Positions 8,473 to 17,599 are shown, counted from the first letter of the stretch. The stretch is 64,000 bases of DNA from Thalassobium sp. (GCA_002733205.1 NVUW01000001.1:310001-374000), one strand, 5' to 3'. Notes: a model not told the origin generated them from the letters alone. Program-made: numbers and translations.

Positions 8473-9486
8473 ATGTTTTCTACCGTCTCACGCGGCGTAT
8501 TCCTGTTGGCCGCCCTGCTGTGCAGCCTTTCTTCAGTCCATGCGGATATCGTCAAACGTACATTCTGTGTGTTCGATCCGGTCGGTGCCAAAGGGCCGAT
8601 TTTTGATGCCATGCGCGATTATCAGACCAGCGCCCTGTCCTGGGGAACTGAACTTGAGTTGAAAGCCTATACCAACGAAGCCGTAGTTCTGGCCGATTTT
8701 AATGCCGGACACTGTGATGCCATGGGCGTTACCGGCACCCGGGTGCGTCCTTACAACGCCTTCACGGCCAGTATCGAAGCGCTGGGTGGTATCAGCGACT
8801 ACCAGCAACTGCAGGATTTGATCGGCATGCTGGCCAAACCTCAGGCAAGTAAATATATGCAGCAGGGTGACTATGAAGTGGCCGGCATCATGCCCGGTGG
8901 CGCGGTGTATATTTATGTACGCGATAAAGCCATTAATTCGGTTGAAGCGGCGGCCGGTAAGCGTATCGCCACTCTGGATTACGACAAAGCTTCGGTCAGA
9001 GTAGTCGAACACGTGGGCGCCACGATGGTGCCGTCCAGCGTTGCGACGTTTGCCCCGCGCTTTAACAATGGCGATGTCGATATTGCCTATGCTCCGGCCA
9101 TCGCTTATCAGCCGTTCGAAATGTACAAAGGATTGGGCGAAAAAGGGGGTATCTACCGTTTCAGCATGGCGCAGATGAACTTTCAGCTGCTGATACACAG
9201 CAAGCGCTTTCCAGCACAATTTGCCCAGCAGAGCCGTGAATTTGCTTTCCGCAATTTCACCAAAGCCATGGAACATATCCGTGTGGCCGAAGCCGGAATT
9301 CCTGAGCATTACTGGATCGACCTGCCAGCGAAAATGATGGATGAGTATCAGGAGATGCTGCGCCAGATTCGTCTGGAACTGACCGCTGCCGACGTCTATG
9401 ACCCACGCATGATGAAACTGATGTTCCGCCTGCGCTGCCGGGCCAATCCCAGCCATTTTGAGTGTGCCGAAAAAGCTGAGGGCTGA
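8473..9486 (+). CDS. putative periplasmic solute-binding protein (DUF6091-like)
   Basis: A 337-residue exported protein with a clear signal peptide ending SVHADIV. The mature part opens KRTFCVFDPVGAKGP and continues with a two-lobed binding-protein pattern, including LADFNAGHCDAMGVTGTR and an IMPGGAVYIYVRDK segment. Cysteines near both ends may form disulfides. It resembles the putative solute-binding family common in Marinobacter-like bacteria. No permease gene is adjacent, so the ligand and transporter are unknown. A 10-bp hairpin follows the stop. Confidence 0.7.
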   Translation: MFSTVSRGVFLLAALLCSLSSVHADIVKRTFCVFDPVGAKGPIFDAMRDYQTSALSWGTELELKAYTNEAVVLADFNAGHCDAMGVTGTRVRPYNAFTASIEALGGISDYQQLQDLIGMLAKPQASKYMQQGDYEVAGIMPGGAVYIYVRDKAINSVEAAAGKRIATLDYDKASVRVVEHVGATMVPSSVATFAPRFNNGDVDIAYAPAIAYQPFEMYKGLGEKGGIYRFSMAQMNFQLLIHSKRFPAQFAQQSREFAFRNFTKAMEHIRVAEAGIPEHYWIDLPAKMMDEYQEMLRQIRLELTAADVYDPRMMKLMFRLRCRANPSHFECAEKAEG

Positions 9487-9514
9487 TGTAGCTACTCCCC
9501 TCCCGGCGTCGATA

Positions 9515-9538
9515 CGCAGGTCGTTTTTACGACCTGCG
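9515..9538 (+). terminator. 10-bp perfect hairpin after solute-binding gene
   Basis: CGCAGGTCGT and ACGACCTGCG enclose a TTTT loop, 28 nt after the stop at 9486. There is no T-run afterwards, so it may act as an mRNA-stabilising or weak terminator structure. Confidence 0.5.
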
Positions 9539-9643
9539 CACCTATAAAGGCGTCTGCTTCCGCACTGATATCCTTTACAATTCTGCCAGACCTCAGATTC
9601 CGTGCTCTGCCCGGCGCGGACACATCATGGTGATTTTCAGCCT

Positions 9644-10759
9644 ATGACAGACTTCGATTACTGCATCATCGGCGGCGGCGTCATTGGCCTTGCCTGTGCT
9701 TATGAACTCAGCCAGCACGGTTCCGTACTGTTGCTGGAAAAAAACGCACACTTTGGCGCAGAAACCAGCAGCCGTAACAGTGAAGTCATTCACGCCGGAC
9801 TCTACTACACACCCGGATCGCTGAAAGAGCGCCTGTGTATCAGTGGCAAACAGCGTTTGTACCAATTTTGCCAGGAGTTTGATGTACCGCATCAGGCCAC
9901 CGGTAAACTGATTGTCGCCGCTGAAAGCGGAACGGAAGAATTACAGCGCCTGCTGAATAAAGGACAACGCTTAGGCATTCCATTGCAATGGCTGGATCAA
10001 CAACAATTGCGGAATATCGAGCCTGAAGTCAGCGCCTATGCTGCGCTGTTTTCACCCGGCACCGGCATCATTGACAGCCATTGTTATATGGAGCGCCTGG
10101 CGCAGCAGGCCGAACAACGCGGCGCATTATTGCTCAAACACTCACAGGTTCTTTCTGCCAGCGAGCGTGACGATGGCTGGCAAGTAGCGGTCAGCAGCGC
10201 GGATGGAACAACCCATATTCACTGCTCGGCACTGATTAATGCCGCCGGATTACAGGCCCAGACAATGGCACGGGCACTGGGCGTTGAAGAGAATCAGATT
10301 CCAGACCTTCACCTCTGTCGCGGGCATTACTTCAGCTACCAGGGAAAAAGCCCCTTCCGTCATCTGATTTACCCGCTACCGGAGAAAAATCTGGCAGGAC
10401 TGGGCATTCACGCCACCCTCGACCTTGGCGGTCAGGTACGTTTCGGGCCCGATACCGACTATCTGCCAGCCGCTAGCACGCTGGATTATCGGGTGGATCC
10501 GGCGCTGGCGGCCGTCTTTGCCAGCGCCATTAAGCGTTATTTTCCTGGCCTGAAAACACAGCAATTACAGCCTGATTACGCCGGTATCCGGCCCAAATTG
10601 CATACAAAGCATGAGACCGCCGCAGACTTTATTATTCACCGCCCCAGTGACAGCCCGCCAGCGGTGCATTTGTTCGGAATGGAAAGTCCGGGTCTGACCG
10701 CTTCCCTCGCTGTTGGCACTTTTGTAACAGAAATGTTACAAAAGAAGGCTCAGGAGTAG
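9644..10759 (+). CDS. FAD-dependent oxidoreductase, LhgO-like (DAO family)
   Basis: A 371-residue FAD enzyme. The N-terminus has the dinucleotide-binding GGGVIGLACAYEL with a glutamate at the end of the second strand (LLLEKN). It continues with SSRNSEVIHAGLYY, a segment typical of L-2-hydroxyglutarate oxidase/dehydrogenase (LhgO). The C-terminus has the second FAD motif FGMESPGLTASLAVG. The likely reaction is oxidation of an L-2-hydroxy acid with electrons passed to quinone or oxygen; substrate specificity is inferred from family resemblance only. The family starts at this MTDFDYCIIGGG, so the 14 codons upstream are excluded. It appears monocistronic. Confidence 0.85.
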   Translation: MTDFDYCIIGGGVIGLACAYELSQHGSVLLLEKNAHFGAETSSRNSEVIHAGLYYTPGSLKERLCISGKQRLYQFCQEFDVPHQATGKLIVAAESGTEELQRLLNKGQRLGIPLQWLDQQQLRNIEPEVSAYAALFSPGTGIIDSHCYMERLAQQAEQRGALLLKHSQVLSASERDDGWQVAVSSADGTTHIHCSALINAAGLQAQTMARALGVEENQIPDLHLCRGHYFSYQGKSPFRHLIYPLPEKNLAGLGIHATLDLGGQVRFGPDTDYLPAASTLDYRVDPALAAVFASAIKRYFPGLKTQQLQPDYAGIRPKLHTKHETAADFIIHRPSDSPPAVHLFGMESPGLTASLAVGTFVTEMLQKKAQE

Positions 10760-11023
10760 CTTTCCCATCACCAGCCATCGTTGTGTGCCGGAGTAATTCA
10801 TCTAAAGAATCATAGAGTTATACGATTCAGAGCCGCCAGCACGGTGAATTGTGCGTTTATGTTACAGCCGCACTACACTGTAATCCGATAGCCCGCTGGT
10901 GATGCACAATCGGCTTACGAATGCTCACCATAATTCCCTGATACGACACAAGCATGAGACAACGAGCTGCTAATCTGAAGAACAGTTGTTAAGACAAACA
11001 GTTTGAACGAACAGGGGAACCCT

Positions 11024-11275
11024 ATGAGCCAAGCGCTGCCTGTTAAACAAGCAGAGATCCAGTACGGCGAAGTCAGCACGATTTTGTCTGAAAAAGTGAT
11101 GATTCCGATCAGCTGCGATCATTGCCGGCAGGACACCGACGTCAGTATTGAAACGCTGAAAAGCAAACACGGAATTCTGTGTGAGCATTGCAGCCATGTG
11201 CGTACCTTCAGCACCACAGAAATGCGCCTGATGCGCATGCTATTGGCTCAGGCCGGCTACCACTTCGCCCTCTGA
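11024..11275 (+). CDS. hypothetical protein with two CxxC pairs
   Basis: An 83-residue protein with CDHCRQD and CEHCSHV, giving two CxxC pairs about 20 residues apart, as in a small zinc ribbon. Metal binding is inferred. There is no signal peptide. The ATG at 11024 follows AGGGGAA at good distance, so the in-frame start at 11003 is not used. The 264-nt region upstream shows no other gene. It converges on the TetR gene, with a hairpin between them. Confidence 0.65.
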   Translation: MSQALPVKQAEIQYGEVSTILSEKVMIPISCDHCRQDTDVSIETLKSKHGILCEHCSHVRTFSTTEMRLMRMLLAQAGYHFAL

Positions 11276-11277
11276 CA

Positions 11278-11306
11278 GCGCTTTGCCCCATGGCGGGACA
11301 AAGCGC
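11278..11306. terminator. hairpin between convergent genes
   Basis: GCGCTTTG and CAAAGCGC flank a 13-nt loop between the CxxC protein gene and the TetR gene. The position and symmetry suit a bidirectional terminator, but neither side has a T-run. Confidence 0.45.
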
Positions 11307-11314
11307 AGCAACCT

Positions 11315-12025
11315 TCAGCCTGCCAGCAGACCCGGCAGCAACAGGGACAGGTGTCGGCGCAGAACAGCCGACACCTCCGTTAAATTCAGTTCCTCTTCAT
11401 TTTTCAGCAATGCGCTGTATTCCAGAGAATGGAACAAACCCAGCAGAATTTCTGCATCGGCTTCCGGTTCTGCCGAATTGGTGACGTTACCGAAAAACTC
11501 GGCGGCTTTATCAAACAACGCCTTACGGTGCATCTGAGCCAGCTTACGGATGCTGTCATTAACAATGGCTTCGTAGCGGAATGCCTGCTCAGCAATCAAC
11601 ATGTCACGCTGACTGACAATCTGCTCATTCATATAAATTGTGAGCTGCTCAACCATAAAATCCAGCAGTGCTTTCTGCCCTTCCGGGCTGCTGAGATCCG
11701 TACCGGCCATGCTGGCCATGGGCTGATAAAACTGATGGGTAAACTCGTTAACCACTTCTAACGCCTTCTCCGTATACAGGGTGAAGGTGTCGATGATCAG
11801 TTCCTGAATGTCTTTAAAGTAATACGTGGTTGCCGCCAGGGGTACTCCGGCTTCTTTGGCAACCGCACGGTGACGGATGCCGCGCACGCCTTCACTGATC
11901 ACAATACGTAATGCTGCTTCCAGAATGATCCGGCGACGCTGCTCACTTTTGGCCCGGCTGGCTTTCCGGCCCTGGTACTGCAAGGGTTTGCTTTTGTTTA
12001 TTGCTGTTTCAGCAACCAATGCCAT
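11315..12025 (-). CDS. TetR/AcrR-family transcriptional regulator
   Basis: A 236-residue regulator with a basic N-terminal tail and a TetR helix-turn-helix at about residues 30-75 (RRRIILEAALRIV, GVRGIRHRAVAKEAG, AATTYYFKDIQELI). The long helical C-terminal domain should bind a small ligand that is not predictable. The ATG at 12025 is preceded by GGAGAG, so the 27 extra upstream codons are excluded. It is divergent from the exported protein gene at 12228, its most likely target together with itself. Confidence 0.85.
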   Translation of the reverse strand: MALVAETAINKSKPLQYQGRKASRAKSEQRRRIILEAALRIVISEGVRGIRHRAVAKEAGVPLAATTYYFKDIQELIIDTFTLYTEKALEVVNEFTHQFYQPMASMAGTDLSSPEGQKALLDFMVEQLTIYMNEQIVSQRDMLIAEQAFRYEAIVNDSIRKLAQMHRKALFDKAAEFFGNVTNSAEPEADAEILLGLFHSLEYSALLKNEEELNLTEVSAVLRRHLSLLLPGLLAG

Positions 12026-12107
12026 GTTCGTCTCTCCGAATGTTTCACAGATATCGCCATTATTATGCGGATTGTCCGACGAAAGAAAAATGGCAAATAT
12101 GCGCACT

Positions 12108-12192
12108 CAAGTACCACTTGTGCACATTTCATACTTTAGAATGGCAGAATTATCCGCTCAAAAACCTGTACTTACGTACTATTTTTAGGTTT
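12108..12192. promoter_or_regulatory. candidate TetR operator region
   Basis: In the 202-nt divergent gap there are two inverted repeats: CAAGT-ACC-ACTTG at 12108-12120, and AAACCT (12162-12167) with AGGTTT (12187-12192) around a GTACTTACGTAC core. Either could be the site of the adjacent TetR protein. The assignment rests on position only. Confidence 0.35.
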
Positions 12193-12227
12193 CATAGGCT
12201 TAAAAATAACAATCACAGGATTTCAGT

Positions 12228-12938
12228 ATGTTGAGCCACGACCACTTCCGGCCTTTTTTCTTCCATCGTTTTGCGCTTCTGTTACTGCTGATGCTGGGCT
12301 GCACTGCCACTGTTCAGGCGGACGAGCAAAGTAAACTCCGCTTCCTGCAACAGCAGTTTGATAACAGCGCCGACCATTCCCGTCTCTGGCAAAACGGCTG
12401 GTTCGGTTTATTTGCCGGATTCACTGCAGTGAATGGCATTGCCTATACGCAAACCGACGGTGAGCACAATAAGTATGACCGTGTTGTCGGTTTCACCACC
12501 AGCTTCCTGGGCGCAGCCGATATGCTGCTTAATCCGATAGAAACCCATAATTTTGCCGATGATCTGGCCGCCATGCCAACAACCGGCAACAATGCCCGCC
12601 AGGCAAAGCTGGCACAGGCCGAGCAATGGCTGAACACGGCAGCCGAGCGTGAGATATACGAACGCAGTCTGTTGAACCATGTGCTGGCTGGTCTGGTAAA
12701 TGGCCTTGCCGGTCTGGCCGTTGCTTATGATGACAAGCGCCCTGCGGACGGCTGGATGACGTTTGCCAGTGGTATGATCGCCTCCGAAGTAAAAATTTAC
12801 ACCGCGCCGCAAACCATGACCGAAGCCCGCGAACAATACCGCAATGGCAACCTTGAGGCGGCAGCGGCAAAGTCTGACACCGCCTACTGGCAGGTTGCCG
12901 CTTTCGGGCCCGTGCTGAGCGCTACTTACCACTTCTGA
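12228..12938 (+). CDS. exported protein of unknown function
   Basis: I do not recognise this 236-residue protein. The first 33 residues form a signal peptide; the LLLLMLGCTATVQADEQ segment leaves it open whether it is a lipoprotein (LGC) or is cut at VQA-DE. The mature part has glycine-rich hydrophobic stretches (WFGLFAGFTAVNGIAYT, VLAGLVNGLAGLAVAYDD) and ends in an aromatic residue (SATYHF), as outer-membrane proteins often do. AGGA 7 nt upstream supports the start. Being divergent from a TetR gene suggests ligand-induced expression (inference). A strong hairpin follows. Confidence 0.65.
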   Translation: MLSHDHFRPFFFHRFALLLLLMLGCTATVQADEQSKLRFLQQQFDNSADHSRLWQNGWFGLFAGFTAVNGIAYTQTDGEHNKYDRVVGFTTSFLGAADMLLNPIETHNFADDLAAMPTTGNNARQAKLAQAEQWLNTAAEREIYERSLLNHVLAGLVNGLAGLAVAYDDKRPADGWMTFASGMIASEVKIYTAPQTMTEAREQYRNGNLEAAAAKSDTAYWQVAAFGPVLSATYHF

Positions 12939-12956
12939 TGTTCTGCCGCACGATCC

Positions 12957-12984
12957 CAGGCCGCGCCAATACTGGCGGGGCCTG
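12957..12984 (+). terminator. GC-rich hairpin after exported protein gene
   Basis: CAGGCCGCGCCA and TGGCGGGGCCTG (one mismatch) around an ATAC loop begin 19 nt past the stop and are followed by ATTTATCCCTT. A probable terminator with a weak U-tract. Confidence 0.55.
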
Positions 12985-13055
12985 ATTTATCCCTTCTCCG
13001 CCTGAGCGCTGGCACAGCTTCTGCATTCTCCGCTTAACGCCGGAGAATATGATTT

Positions 13056-13535
13056 ATGCTCAACGCCCTGACCAGCTATCTGCAACAACAAGCGCCCATG
13101 ATGCCGGAACAACATCCGGCAGATGCCGTACCGGGCAGCCAGATCGGAGCCACCGCAGCGGTTTCTGCCGCGTCTCCAGGTAAAACCGATACCGGCTCCG
13201 ATAATGACCCGTATTCGCCATCGCAACGGGCATTAATGGTCAGCGCTGTCGCCAGTGACTTCGATGTGCGTTCGTTAGCGGCCGGTGACGTAAGCGATTT
13301 TCAAAGCCGCTTACAACAGTACGGTTTAATTGGTGGTCGTGATCTCAATGCCTTTGCTCTGATCAACACGGCACGGGCTGAGCTGGATGATGAAACTGCG
13401 CTCGATACCGTCGCGATTCTTGATGAGGCACGGCAGCAGTTCGGCGAACGCGGTACCGCCTACTCAGAACGCCAGCAAATCAACCGTTTGCATACCCTTA
13501 TCCAGAATCTGGCATCGGCACGCATGGCCCAGTAG
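13056..13535 (+). CDS. hypothetical 159-aa protein
   Basis: Not a family I recognise. The first 60 residues are disordered and Ala/Pro/Gly-rich. The rest looks helical, with a DPYSPSQRALMVSAVASDFDVRSLAAGD segment broken by loops and an arginine-rich C-terminal helix. There is no signal peptide. GGAG 8 nt before the ATG supports a real gene. It lies between two exported-protein genes but has its own start region, and no operon link is evident. Confidence 0.55.
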   Translation: MLNALTSYLQQQAPMMPEQHPADAVPGSQIGATAAVSAASPGKTDTGSDNDPYSPSQRALMVSAVASDFDVRSLAAGDVSDFQSRLQQYGLIGGRDLNAFALINTARAELDDETALDTVAILDEARQQFGERGTAYSERQQINRLHTLIQNLASARMAQ

Positions 13536-13637
13536 CATGGCGCCGCAGTCATTAGCCGTTATCCCGTCCATCACACAGCATGCAGCCCGGGAATTAGTTC
13601 CCTATAATGTCCGACTTTTTTACTAACGGAGTCCGAC

Positions 13638-14384
13638 ATGCGCTTAACGCTGCTCGCTGCTTTCAGCCTGCTCAGCTTCACCGCTCAGGCAATTACCAAC
13701 GTTGAAGAAAAACGCGCCGCTGACGACCAGTTGGGCTGGTCCGGCAAAGCAGAAGTCGGCTTTGACGCAGAGTCAGGCAATAATGAAAAGCGGAAATGGA
13801 ATCTCGGACTTAACGGCAACTGGCAGGATGACAACAAGCGCTTTTTTACCTGGGGCAGTCGCAGCTACGAATCCAGCAATGGCGAGCGCACCGACGATGA
13901 CACCTTTATTCACAACCGGTTAGTGCTTAACCGTCGCGAGATCTGGTCAGAAGAGTTCTATGCACAATACGAACGCGATCCGTTTGCGGCACTGGCACAC
14001 CGCGCCCTGGTCGGTGCCGGTATGCGCTACCAGCATGCATTTGACGAACAAACCCGCTTGTATCAGGGATTGGGTTTTTTTCACGAAGAAGTACGCGAGC
14101 GTGTACTGGATGAAGACAACAGCAGCCAGCTGACCCGCCTGAGTTTATACACTCATATTCAATGGCGACTGGCCTACAGCAAATTGCAAAGTACTCTGTA
14201 TTTTCAGCCATCGGTCGACGAACCGTCAGACCAGCGCGCCTTATGGCAGCTGGCACTGACGTTACCACTGGGTACGCATACCGATATTAAGTGGCAATGG
14301 CAGAGCCGTTGGGATACACGCCCACCGGAAGGCACCGAGTACCACAACCACCAGACGCAACTGAAACTGGTTGTGCGTTTCTGA
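13638..14384 (+). CDS. DUF481-family outer-membrane protein
   Basis: A 248-residue protein with a signal peptide (FTAQA-IT) followed by alternating amphipathic beta strands of the DUF481 (YdiY-like) type: GWSGKAEVGFDAESGNNEK, FTWGSRSYESSNGER, LYAQYERDPFAALAHR-like strands, and a terminal LKLVVRF ending in Phe as expected for BAM-assembled barrels. DUF481 proteins are salt- or acid-induced outer-membrane barrels of unclear function. GGAG 6 nt upstream fits the start. A TATAAT at 13603-13608 could be its -10 box, though no good -35 is seen. Confidence 0.75.
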   Translation: MRLTLLAAFSLLSFTAQAITNVEEKRAADDQLGWSGKAEVGFDAESGNNEKRKWNLGLNGNWQDDNKRFFTWGSRSYESSNGERTDDDTFIHNRLVLNRREIWSEEFYAQYERDPFAALAHRALVGAGMRYQHAFDEQTRLYQGLGFFHEEVRERVLDEDNSSQLTRLSLYTHIQWRLAYSKLQSTLYFQPSVDEPSDQRALWQLALTLPLGTHTDIKWQWQSRWDTRPPEGTEYHNHQTQLKLVVRF

Positions 14385-14414
14385 TTATCCTTCCACTCTC
14401 TGGGCGCGTCAGTG

Positions 14415-14867
14415 TCAGAGAGCTTTCTCCATCCACTCCTTCAGCCAGAACAAAGCATCTTCATCCGGCGTGACCGTCTCGGTCGCGTCAATGGTGACCC
14501 GTGGCACAGGCGCACTGCCCTGTAATTCGAAGAAACGTTCTTCAAACAACGCACCGGCACCACAAAAGGTTGCATCATATGAGCTGTCCCCAAGGCTGAT
14601 AACGCCGAAAGGTTTACCATTCTGCAATGGAAATTGCTGCTCAAGCTCAGCATAGAAGGGAATAATGTTGGCCGGTAAATCACCGCGACCGGTGGTTGAG
14701 GTACAAATCAGTACGGCATCGCACTGACTGTCGTTTAAGGCCCCAACGCTGGGATTCTCATCCAGAACAACCTGGTGGTCAGCGTGTTCCAGTTGCTGCT
14801 GTAACGCTTGGGCAACAATCCGTGCCGTCCCCGTCACACTGCCGACGGCAAGATAAATAACAGACAT
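14415..14867 (-). CDS. flavodoxin (MioC-like)
   Basis: A 150-residue FMN-binding electron carrier. Visible flavodoxin features are the phosphate loop GSVTGTARIVAQAL near the N-terminus, the CTSTTGRGDLPANIIPFY loop and the SLGDSSYDATFCGAG isoalloxazine loop. The length matches MioC/YqcA-type short flavodoxins. GGAGG just before the ATG supports the start. Its redox partner is not encoded nearby. It converges on the DUF481 gene. Confidence 0.85.
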   Translation of the reverse strand: MSVIYLAVGSVTGTARIVAQALQQQLEHADHQVVLDENPSVGALNDSQCDAVLICTSTTGRGDLPANIIPFYAELEQQFPLQNGKPFGVISLGDSSYDATFCGAGALFEERFFELQGSAPVPRVTIDATETVTPDEDALFWLKEWMEKAL

Positions 14868-14966
14868 AAAGCCTCCGCAAAAACAGCGATTATACGCAAT
14901 CGTTTATGCCGGGGCACGACAGGGCAACAACAATAACACCACCAGAAAACCGCAAAGACAGCGGCA

Positions 14967-15353
14967 TCAATAGCCGGACGGTACCTGCAGACGCTGGCTT
15001 TCTTGTTCAATATCCGCCAACAACGAGCGGAAACGACTTTCCAGCTCGCGCCGCGTCCAGATACTCAATGTGCCGTGTGCACGACACAATTGCAGCGTTT
15101 CTTCAAAAACCGCCCGCACAGACTCCGACAATTCCATGGCGGTTATCGTCTGCAGCAACAGCGGCAAAGCAACGTTCCACTCCAGCTGCTGTTCATTCAG
15201 GTCCTGGCACACAAACCAGTCCCGCAACAGTTCATTAAATAATGGCAACGGCTCACGCTGTGCCCGGTTATCGGTCAGCCCCGCATCTTCCAGCGCACGG
15301 TTTACGCGGGCCAGAACCTGCAAAGGCGATGGTGCAGAGGGTTCGGCGGACAT
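14967..15353 (-). CDS. hypothetical protein, about 128 aa
   Basis: A helical, soluble protein with several Leu/Gln/Glu-rich helices and no recognised domain. Three in-frame ATGs (15368, 15359, 15353) are possible. The last is 8 nt after GGGAG and gives the N-terminus MSAEPSAPSPLQVLARVNRAL, so it is preferred. It is divergent from the gene at 15433, only about 80 nt apart, and the two may share control (inference). Confidence 0.6.
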   Translation of the reverse strand: MSAEPSAPSPLQVLARVNRALEDAGLTDNRAQREPLPLFNELLRDWFVCQDLNEQQLEWNVALPLLLQTITAMELSESVRAVFEETLQLCRAHGTLSIWTRRELESRFRSLLADIEQESQRLQVPSGY

Positions 15354-15432
15354 AGCCATATCTCCCATTCATGCTTTACTTGTATTACTTTCATTCAGCA
15401 TAGACGTACTTAAGCAGGACGATGCCAGACCC

Positions 15433-16308
15433 ATGGATAATTCAGGAAAGCCCACGCCACCCGCACTCGATATTGAAAGCTTTTTCAATAATCTTATTCA
15501 GCGTCTGTTCCCGGTCTGGTATGCCACTCAGGCGGCAAAAGAACTGTCTCTGGCACCACTGGGCACCATCAATCCCAACAGTTTTCTCAGCCACCGCTGG
15601 CTGAGCCTGCAGGCCGTTGTGCAATCACTGCGGGAATCACTGCAACCTGCCGGAAAAGACTGGCAACCGCTGATTGATCTGATGGAAAAACTGCTGATCG
15701 AAAAAGAATACAAACGGCCGCTGTCGATAACCGCGATTGAAGGCGTGGAGTTCAGTCATCAGGAACAGGACTGGCCCAACCTGTATTCCTATGCAGAAAA
15801 CAATTGCGCCGATATCGTGCCGGAAAGCGCCGATGATTTTGATCAGGCACTGCATACCGTTTTCCCCGATGCCGCCAAACCACACCGAGTGGTCTACCGC
15901 GAATGGGATGGCCGATATTATTGGGTGAACAAGGAAGAACCACGCCTGTTTGCTGCAACGTTGCTGTATGCGCAACAAAAACAACGAGATGCTTCTATTC
16001 AGGCGTTAATCAGTGTCGAGAGCCTCAATAATAAGGTTCTGGACCGTCTGCGTAACGATTACTGGCTGCTGTTGATGCAGCGTGACAGCGCTTATGTCAT
16101 GCATGATCTGCTCAGCCGTGCTGACTTACCGGTAGCGCTGGCCGAGTTTGAATGGCGACGCAGCGACCTGGTCTTTCTGGTGGCCCGCAAAGACAGCCGC
16201 AAGGTGAACCGCGTTCTGCTGAATCTGATGAACAACCGCTCAACCCAGCAGATTACCGAATTTGGCCGTTTCCTTACCCGCCAGCACTTCCCCTTCCGTA
16301 ATCATTAA
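15433..16308 (+). CDS. hypothetical 291-aa protein
   Basis: I do not recognise a family. The protein starts MDNSGKPTPPALDIESFFNNLIQRLFPVWYATQ, has no signal peptide or transmembrane helix, and is of mixed helix and strand with many Trp/Tyr residues (WDGRYYWVNKEEPRLFAATLLYAQQKQ). The reading frame is open back to 15070, but that part is antisense to the preceding gene and has no suitable start, so the ATG at 15433 is used. Its ribosome-binding site is weak (AGGACG). It is divergent from the 128-aa hypothetical gene. Confidence 0.65.
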   Translation: MDNSGKPTPPALDIESFFNNLIQRLFPVWYATQAAKELSLAPLGTINPNSFLSHRWLSLQAVVQSLRESLQPAGKDWQPLIDLMEKLLIEKEYKRPLSITAIEGVEFSHQEQDWPNLYSYAENNCADIVPESADDFDQALHTVFPDAAKPHRVVYREWDGRYYWVNKEEPRLFAATLLYAQQKQRDASIQALISVESLNNKVLDRLRNDYWLLLMQRDSAYVMHDLLSRADLPVALAEFEWRRSDLVFLVARKDSRKVNRVLLNLMNNRSTQQITEFGRFLTRQHFPFRNH

Positions 16309-16348
16309 GACCGATATCAGCCCCCGGAAAGCGTGTCAGCGAACATGC

Positions 16349-16360
16349 GAATGCGCATTC
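16349..16360. repeat. 12-bp palindrome upstream of AraC-type gene
   Basis: GAATGCGCATTC is a perfect palindrome 120 nt before the AraC-family start. It could be an operator; there is no further support. Confidence 0.25.
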
Positions 16361-16479
16361 AAAGCATCGGTTTAACGGGGTTAATGTATGCCATTGCTGG
16401 CCTGTCCAAAGCGTATAGCTCTTGATTTAACGCTAAAGCCTGTCATCCTATCGCCCAATATAACAATAACGGTATTCAC

Positions 16480-17508
16480 ATGATCCGAGGTACTTGGAGC
16501 CTGACCGAACCTCTGGTTCCGGTAAATATTCCGGCAACCATGATCCGTGTCGGCGCAGAGAAAGGCATTACCAGCGACGTCCTGCTGCTGAACACCGGCA
16601 TCAGCCCCGAGCAGTTATCCGATCCGTCCGCCCGCCTGACCTATCAGCAAATGCTGCTGCTGGCAGGCAACCTGATGCGTGATTATCCGGATGACACTCT
16701 GGGTCTGGATCTGGGCAAGGCCATCAATATCAACCAGTTTGGTATGCTGGGTTATGCCATTCTCAGCTGTGCCGATCTGCGCAGTGCGCTGCGTCTGGGG
16801 CTTAAATATCATTCACTGGTTGATCCGGCATTTACCTTTGAGGTCGTGGATCAGGGCGAAACAACCGCCGTGCGCCTGACGTCGCATATTCCGTTCGAAC
16901 ATATGTATCGCCTGATGTGCGATGTGTTTATTGCCATCTTTGCCACCCTTGCACGCTTCCTGACCGGCAAAGATATCGACGCCCGTGAAGTGCATCTGAA
17001 TCACCCGATGCCATCCTACGCCGATGAATATCAACACCTGTTTAATTGCCCGGTTCTGTTCGACCAGCCACGTACAGAATTTATTATCGACAGTGTTCTG
17101 CTCGATACGCCCCTGGCCATGGCCGACCGCGCCACAGCGGCAATGGCCGAAAGCCAGTGCGAAGAAATTCTGGCCCGTATGGGGCCGAAAGAAGGCATCG
17201 TTGCCAAAGTACGCCGTATCCTGCTCAGTAATCCCGGCACCTTTCCGCCGGTGGATGTGGTCGCCAGCCATCTGGCAACGTCCACCCGCACCCTGAGCCG
17301 CAGTCTGCAGGATGTTGGTACGTCGTATCAGCGTATTCTGGATGAAGTGCGCAAAGAAATGGCGATTGAATACCTGCGCAACTCCAGTCTGCCGATTGAA
17401 GAAATTGCCGCACTGGTTGGCTACAGCGACCCATCCAATTTCCGTAAAGCTTTCCGCCGCTGGACACAGCACGCGCCTTCCTATTACCGCGAAGAACGCG
17501 GTCTCTGA
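16480..17508 (+). CDS. AraC-family regulator with arabinose-binding-type N-domain
   Basis: A 342-residue regulator of the OruR/ArgR-like type. Residues of about 20-200 match the AraC-type N-terminal ligand domain (Arabinose_bd family), with GLDLGKAININQFGMLGYAILSC and RLGLKYHSLVDP segments. Residues of about 240-335 form the two-helix-turn-helix AraC DNA-binding domain, ending IEEIAALVGYSDPSNFRKAFRRW. The inducer is unknown; relatives often control catabolic or fatty-acid-type genes nearby. Downstream lies the Pho-box-preceded glycosyltransferase operon, but nothing links the two directly. Confidence 0.88.
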   Translation: MIRGTWSLTEPLVPVNIPATMIRVGAEKGITSDVLLLNTGISPEQLSDPSARLTYQQMLLLAGNLMRDYPDDTLGLDLGKAININQFGMLGYAILSCADLRSALRLGLKYHSLVDPAFTFEVVDQGETTAVRLTSHIPFEHMYRLMCDVFIAIFATLARFLTGKDIDAREVHLNHPMPSYADEYQHLFNCPVLFDQPRTEFIIDSVLLDTPLAMADRATAAMAESQCEEILARMGPKEGIVAKVRRILLSNPGTFPPVDVVASHLATSTRTLSRSLQDVGTSYQRILDEVRKEMAIEYLRNSSLPIEEIAALVGYSDPSNFRKAFRRWTQHAPSYYREERGL

Positions 17509-17515
17509 CCTCTGT

Positions 17516-17537
17516 CCGGCCGGGGTTTCCTGGCCGG
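17516..17537 (+). terminator. hairpin after AraC-type gene
   Basis: CCGGCC and GGCCGG flank a 10-nt loop 7 nt after the stop. No T-run follows, so it is a weak terminator call. Confidence 0.4.
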
Positions 17538-17599
17538 GCTGTCATGCACCGCTACAGTATTAATGAACGCCGGACGGCAATCTGCCGGAGTTCACCAGA

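Noticed and set aside
8533-9456. 307-codon antisense frame
   Set aside because: Lies wholly opposite the solute-binding protein gene, which has a signal peptide and ribosome-binding site; no family features.
15070-15432. N-terminal extension of the 291-aa gene
   Set aside because: Antisense to the 14967-15353 gene and low in family-like character; the ATG at 15433 is the sensible start.
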